NCBI GenBank assembly: GCA_916613615.1
Contig: OU744720.1
Span: 71,626,471 to 71,690,470, forward strand
Reading direction: 5' to 3'
Source: Steromphala cineraria
Taxonomy: Eukaryota > Mollusca > Gastropoda > Trochida > Trochidae
Length of the DNA stretch: 64,000 nucleotides
The notes beneath the pieces were generated by a model. The model was given only the letters and a program-made list of their open reading frames with translations. It did no database searches and was not told the DNA's origin. Positions 58,280-64,000 of the stretch are shown here, one piece after another; position 1 is the stretch's first letter; every line of letters begins with the position of its first letter. Made by a program: the position numbers and the translations under genes.

Positions 58280-59480
58280 TTCAAAATGTCTAGAATTACA
58301 CTATTCATTGGATTAAGACATTTTCACACACAAAAAGTATATTAGTTTGATTTCAAGTTTCTATAATTTTACGTTATTCCCTCAATGTCATACTTAACGA
58401 TGTTCCCATATACCAACTGATCGTTGTGCCCGTTTTGAGCAAAATACGTTTAGCGCGAATCAATTCCCGTACATTGTCCGGTTTTCGATCAAACATTAGG
58501 ATTTAAACCGTAAGGCTATCAAAATCAACGAAACATCAAAAAAGTGATTTCATAGACAGAAATTACAACTTAAAAGATTAACACTTTTGACGACGATAGG
58601 TATTTATTTGACCAACAATATTACAGGTATGTTACTTGCAGTGAATTTGAGTAACTATATACATATACAGCTATCATCATATACGTAAAAAAACACCCTT
58701 AAAGGCTATATGTTAGTATGACAAGAGGTGTGAAACACAATCTTAAATGCTTCCTGATATAAGACTTAAGACTTTGTAGTTCACGCCACATTCATTAAAA
58801 AGTCATTTCACTTACTTATTATAATAGTTAATCATTAACAATCGAAAATATGACCGTCCAGTACGCGCACCGACTGTACACGTTTCTTTTTATCACGTGT
58901 TATTGCCTATCTATTGCTCTGAATCTTCGGCAGTCCAAATCGTAAACATTAAATTCACTGACATTTTATATCTTCTGTATAATATTCATTTATTTTTACT
59001 TAATTTTACGAGATGGTAATAATATTCAGACTTATAAGGTGCTATGAAAAATGGAAACGGAAATATTAATAACATAATTATTACAAACAATATGACAGAT
59101 GACGAGGGTTTCACTCATGTTCGATAAAGGATTCGAGTTTAAAATAGTTAATGCTGCGTTTTAGTAACAAGAACATCATAAATTGAAGAGGTTCCAATTT
59201 TGTGCGCCTATTTTCTTAAGAGATTATTTTTGTTGAAAACCGTCATCGACAAAATAAAGTTATCCCTACTCGAACAAAAGTCATGAAAAATATTATATAT
59301 GAACATTGAAAGTAAATATTGCATTGAATGTAATTTATCTTTTGATTCGTGTTTTTAACTTGTAATAAATACATTATCCTTTTGTTTTGGAAAGGAATGC
59401 CAAAAAGGGAGAATCACGTGACTTTGCAATTGATGCATTGTCAAATGTCACAGAGGTCATACAAATAATCGCAATAAATT
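58280..59480. other. AT-rich intergenic DNA
   Basis: No gene or repeat recognised. Confidence 0.4.
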
Positions 59481-59482
59481 CA

Positions 59483-60893
59483 TGTAATAATAATAAATAA
59501 TAATAATAATAACTAGGATTGACGCGTCAATACTTAGGTCTTCAAGACTCCTGTTTGACCTTCACACAGTGGTTGACCTTCACACAGTGTTTGACCTTAA
59601 CATGTATTTTTGTCAAGGAGTTAAACAGAAAGTTATATATCATCAAAATAACCTTCACACAGTGTTTGACCTTCACACAGTGTTTGACCTTAACATGCCT
59701 GTTTGTCAAGGAGGTAAACAGAAAGTTATATATCATCAAAATGACCCCCCATCACATACTATTCAGAGATTTTAAGTCGGTCATCTAAAATTCGTTTTTC
59801 TGACCCCTATGTGATTTAATAGAACGTAACACTGTAAATATTGATATTTTGTTAATAAGGTATATCAGAAAGAATATTGGTCTTGATCAGACGCATACAT
59901 AGATGTATAATCTGTGTAGATAACTTAGATATTAAGGGAGTAATGCTTATTTTAACTTTAATGAAAACACTGAAAAATGAAATTTTTTAGACCCTTACTC
60001 GATGTTTGCCTTTCTAGCTCCTTAACTATCAACTTATATAATATAATATGTAATATAGGAAATAGTGTGCTTTGAATGGTGCGTTTGAAGGTATAATGAA
60101 ATATATGATATCTTAATTAGCAAAGGATTAATAGAAAGGGGAAGTATGCCAAAAATGAGCATTTTCCAAAATCGCAATATTCAAGGACAGGTCATGGACA
60201 GAAAAAATATTTTAATGACATATTGATATTTTTTACTGACTACTCATTACATCTGCTTCACAAAACATCAATGATAAAATTTCTATCTGGAGCAGTTTCG
60301 TAACTTAAATTCTCAAAAGAAAATAACCCTCTAAAACTTTAAAAATCGCAAAAAATTTAGAAACAGAGTTTATGTCCAATTATTTCCTTAAATATCAACT
60401 TTTATATAATAATGATCTGTAGTGAATATGTTGCACATTTATTGTATAACAGAATGCAACAAACAAATTTAATGTTTGACATTTCCTATCAGAGTTTCGC
60501 CCCTTTGAACGTGACGCGTAAAAAAAATCTTTTTTCCAATGGTCGTTTTTTGAAATCGATGTAGCGCAAAAACCGCTAAAAATAGAGGTCAGGTTTGGGG
60601 GGTTCCTTGAAACAGCACTTATTCAGCTTTAAAATGAACTACATGTATAGCATGCGTCTGTATGTATTGCAGTTAGTGAGGAGAAGAATTTCAAAGACGC
60701 GTACCGTCAGAACCGCGAAATTTCGACACAAAACGAGTTCATGATACGGGCTACCATCCCTGAAAATTTCATGAAATTCGATCGATCCGTTTCTTCAGAA
60801 TCTTTGCCACAAAAAACGTGCAAATAATAATAAGAAAAACACGGATAATAACAATAGGTCTTCAGACCTTGTCTTGAAGACCTAATAAAAAGG
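59483..60893. mobile_element. Candidate long dispersed repeat bounded by TAA-rich tracts and TAGGTCTTCA motifs
   Basis: At the left is an (AAT)n tract, the perfect palindrome TTGACGCGTCAA (59519-59530) and TTAGGTCTTCAAGACTCC. At the right are AATAATAATAAGAAAAACAC, then an inverted pair TAGGTCTTCA...TTGAAGACCTA (about 60856-60885). This arrangement of similar motifs at both ends suggests one element of about 1.4 kb. No coding region is recognised. Boundaries and unity are uncertain. Confidence 0.4.
59557..59743. repeat. Tandem duplication, 93-bp unit, two copies
   Basis: The block CCTTCACACAGTG(T/G)TTGACC...GTCAAGGAG(T/G)TAAACAGAAAG...CATCAAAAT occurs at 59561 and again at 59654. Within each unit CTTCACACAGTG itself is repeated. 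Short frames on both strands derive from this. Confidence 0.9.
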
Positions 60894-60899
60894 TTTAAA

Positions 60900-62040
60900 A
60901 GCCAGATTACAAAAACCGCGAGTAACCTTTTGATATTGATCAAATACATACAAAATAATCGCCGTAGTTCCTAAATTCGTATCAACAGTGTTGTCACAAT
61001 ATATATAGGGTTTATGGACGCTGAACAAGACCAAAGCAACAACAACAATAGTAGTGTTTACGCATGATAACCGCTTGCATTAGACCACCGCCAACACTAC
61101 ACGTCTGCATTGTATTTGGTTCCTAAGTAAGGCGAGACCAAGGACCAGAAAGATACGAACTATCCGACTCTTCACTGGCTATACACATCATTTAACTTTG
61201 ATTGATTCCAATTTATAAATGACAGGAAAACTAATAAATATATTTAAGATTGATAGCGATCTTGAAGCTGATATGGATTGTCACTGTTTGAAACCCATAA
61301 TTCTTTCAAAATTAAACACCTGCTTTAGTCAATTAATATACAGGGAGCGGTTAAGGTTTAAGTGATAAACTGAAAGAGTCATTTGATGACGCGACAAAAC
61401 GCTTCTATATTTTACTCAAATTATGATTTATTGTGTGTTTACACTCCTCAATGGCATAAATGAGTCAATGCTTTTATCATATAGAGTTTTGAAAAAAATT
61501 AAATCAAATCAAACACTTTCAATCACGTTTTCAATGTCAATATCTAGTCGGTGACCATTCATTTTTAAAGCAATTTGTGCATTGAAATTAATTGATCACA
61601 GTAAGTCTGCATGGGTAGTCCAGTGGCATTCGACATTTACTGCTGGGCATAAAGTTTTATTTTATCAAATATATAAGTCAATAGATAAGAAAGGTTTACA
61701 TTTTCCATGTATACATGTATACTACATGCAAGTAAACAATGTGAAAGATGTTTATAAAATCTGCTTTGTTCAGATGTTAATAATCCGGGAACAAGGTTTG
61801 AGCCAAAAGATTTTTTAAATTATTTATTATTTTTAAAAATATATATATATATATATTATAATATTCTTTTCTCTATAGGACTATAGGACGGGCCGAGTTA
61901 GTGTTGTCTCTGTTCTCAGGATATAGCTCAATGTTTAAATTAAACTGTTTGGGATGGCATAAACATGTTGTTGTTTAATGTTTCAGGGTAATAAAGTATA
62001 ATATTTTTGTATGGAAAGCCAAATTCGTCATTCACAAAAA
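60900..62040. other. AT-rich intergenic DNA
   Basis: An (AT)n run lies near 61838-61856. Nothing else recognised. Confidence 0.4.
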
Positions 62041-62041
62041 A

Positions 62042-62120
62042 AGCGACATTTCGGTATTAATCCTAATAAGTGTTATAGTGTGCTTGAAAACGGCATAAGG
62101 ATCTATACCAAAATGTCGCT
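62042..62120. repeat. Hairpin, family F (79 bp)
   Basis: The arms AGCGACATTTCGGTATTAAT and the right-hand ATCTATACCAAAATGTCGCT pair over about 22 bp with a few mismatches. Related to the shorter hairpin at 30050-30092. No target duplication is obvious. Confidence 0.6.
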
Positions 62121-62329
62121 TATATTTGAATAAAGAAGTTAGATATCCACTCAAATCCTGAACTTTGAGTTCGCATTTAAAGACATATTTACATCAGTTT
62201 TAACTTACTATCGTAAACAACATCTTAATCTTAAAAATAAAATCAATGATACTTGACATAAATTTAAAATCATTGTAATTTTAAGTGTCTTTATTTATAA
62301 AAGAAATGTTCTTTAATGCAAAAAACAAG

Positions 62330-62840
62330 GCAACTCGAGGATGGGTGGGGAAACAGTAAGACAATCTCAAATCACTTACGATATTAATCACGATGCATTA
62401 ACGGTGAAGTGGGCAGCGACAGCTCGCATATCGATAACTCACTGATTTACGACGTCGAAACGCGATGATATTACCGCAGAAAATGACTGAACAGTCGCAA
62501 CGGAAGACGTCCTAAAAAGAGGATACGATAATTCTATCAAGAACAAGCATTAGCGAGCTTCCGCCACCAAACTGTAGGGGAAGATGTAGCCCATTTTAAG
62601 ATATTATCTGTCACATTTAAATTTCACCTTTTGATCCCCGTACCGCAGACATTGTTTTGGTAACTAACCACCAAAATTGCTCACCGGAAATGATTATAGT
62701 GCGCGAGCTTTTATCTCCCGTAATTGGCGACCAAAGCAGATCTCTTTGCCTACCTCCTTGGATATCATTACTCAAATATATTGAATTTCCTTCATCATTA
62801 GCCACATTAATATAGTTTTTGTGATGGATTCGCAAAAGGA
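62330..62840. promoter_or_regulatory. High-complexity non-coding block
   Basis: About 0.5 kb with more even composition than its flanks. It contains TCGATAACTCACTGATTTAC, a CGACGTCG palindrome and CCGTAATTGGCGACC. The 78-codon minus-strand frame (62617-62853) has no recognisable product. Possibly regulatory; the evidence is composition only. Confidence 0.25.
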
Positions 62841-63170
62841 AACTTGGCAGCAATTAGCATGTTATTTAAGATTGTTTGATAGATTGACTTTGTCACGAAA
62901 ACGCAAAGGGGGATAACTCATGAATCAGAAACACGAACTGCATACCGCTTATTATTTAGAAAATTCCAGCTAGTTCAGACCTAAGCGTTTTGAATATGTA
63001 CGTACTATGTGATAATTACAATAATATGAATTTGTTTTATCAAACATGACTCCACTTTAAAAGGTCACCTTCAATACGTTAAACGCATGTTTACGTGGTG
63101 TATCGGCAACATCGTTCAGTTTGTACAAAACATCAACATTGAGAAGTGAAGCCATTCATCAACTCTACGT

Positions 63171-63519
63171 CATTCTCTTCCCACAGAGGCAGATCAAGTC
63201 ATGTTGATTTAGCCTCTGTTATATTACGCCGACTTTGTGGGATAGAACGGGAGATTCCTGATTGGAGGCAATCAAAGTAAGTTGTGCAATCAGCGACGCT
63301 GTTCTAAAATCATCAGTTTGGCTACTGAAACAAGGCAAAGGCATTGTGATATGAACCACCCTTTCCATGCGAGAAGCGTTGTCATTTGATAAAGAAATTC
63401 AAAAGTATTGTGATGAAAGTTTTTTCCGCCAGGCGAAACTGCCGGAACCCACGGATTTCGGCGTAATAGAACAGAGGCTAAATCAACATGACTTGATATG
63501 CCTCTGTGGAGATAGAATG
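63171..63519 (-). mobile_element. Family A MITE copy 10
   Basis: 349 bp. Flanks ACTCTACGT and ACCCTACGT match at eight of nine bases. The right TIR has a small change (GGAGATAGAATG). Subfamily 1, inverted orientation. Confidence 0.92.
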
Positions 63520-64000
63520 ACCCTACGTGTGTAGCTATACAGCATTACAAGGCAAAAGTTGTTCAGACAAATCAATTCGCAATAAAACGTTACACTACGT
63601 TAAGTTTAATTTCCAATGAGAAGTAAATCTATTTTATTGATACGTAATGAGAAGTAAACTTGATAAAAGCATTTTTGTGACATTTTTCTGAGCCCATAAG
63701 ATCACGGGATCGGGGGTCTTTAACCCTAACTTCGCGGCACCCAAGCACTCGATTGAGACAATTCTGGAAACCCGTGATAATGTCATCAAACTGTACCAAA
63801 TTGTACTGGTTGACAGGAGGCACATTTCAATGAAACCTCTTGAAAATACTATATATATCATTACCTCAGTAGAAGTTGATCTCCAGAAAATCTTGTTTTC
63901 ATTGAACAATCAATTTCAAAATATCAGTTTCTTATCTTCCAAAATGTTGTATTATATTGCATAGTAATAGCCTGGGGTTTACAGTGGTTGACGATAAATA
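63520..64000. other. Window end, no gene recognised
   Basis: Two overlapping minus-strand frames (63629-63909) have no recognisable content. Short local duplication AATGAGAAGTAAA near 63616 and 63646. Confidence 0.4.

Noticed and set aside
23813..64000. Regularly repeated family A copies as a CRISPR array
   Set aside because: Copies are about 350 bp, dispersed, in both orientations and have their own target duplications. They are MITEs in a eukaryotic genome.

Overview
The window is eukaryotic, AT-rich, gene-poor and repeat-rich. It carries spliced exons with GT-AG introns, metazoan DNA transposons, a tRNA-derived SINE and many MITE families. The only recognisable host gene is a spliced orthopedia (Otp) homeobox gene. 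Together with the repeat types, this suggests a lophotrochozoan, most likely a bivalve mollusc. The phylum is inferred from general resemblance and was not tested by a search.

1-17.4 kb: the Otp locus on the + strand. There are three coding exons (6162-6228, 6722-6975, 14567-15100) joining to a 284-residue protein with a Q50 paired-like homeodomain and a C-terminal OAR motif. A CCAAT/GC-box promoter lies just upstream and AATAAA signals lie downstream. The 7.6-kb second intron has several high-complexity blocks that look like regulatory DNA. None of the main dispersed families found further right was seen here; the only clear transposon is a 149-bp pogo-type MITE at 2.4 kb.

17.6-45.9 kb: a transposon-dense tract. 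Family A (about 350-bp MITE, hairpin-containing TIRs, 8-9-bp target duplications), family B (about 365-bp TTAA-flanked MITE), foldback elements, a SINE with an 11-bp target duplication, and long elements with internal tandem repeats (C1, C2, C3) lie beside two broken pogo/Tigger-type transposase genes. One of these is interrupted by C2, and each contains an expanded minisatellite.

45.9-56.6 kb: a relatively transposon-poor stretch with two high-complexity non-coding blocks (50.0-50.9 and 55.4-56.0 kb). The second contains CRE, CTCF-like and SOX-like motifs.

56.6-64 kb: a structurally complete Tc1 transposon (1641 bp, TA target duplication, near-identical TIRs, intact 340-residue DD34E transposase), then further repeats and one more family A copy.

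No operon, CRISPR array or prokaryotic system is present. The most unusual observations are decayed copies of the 3' end of homeobox exon 2 inside intron 2, a pair of distant non-coding elements sharing exact 12-mer and 11-mer motifs, the family A/snapback elements with the same type of target duplication, and minisatellites that have grown inside dead transposase genes.
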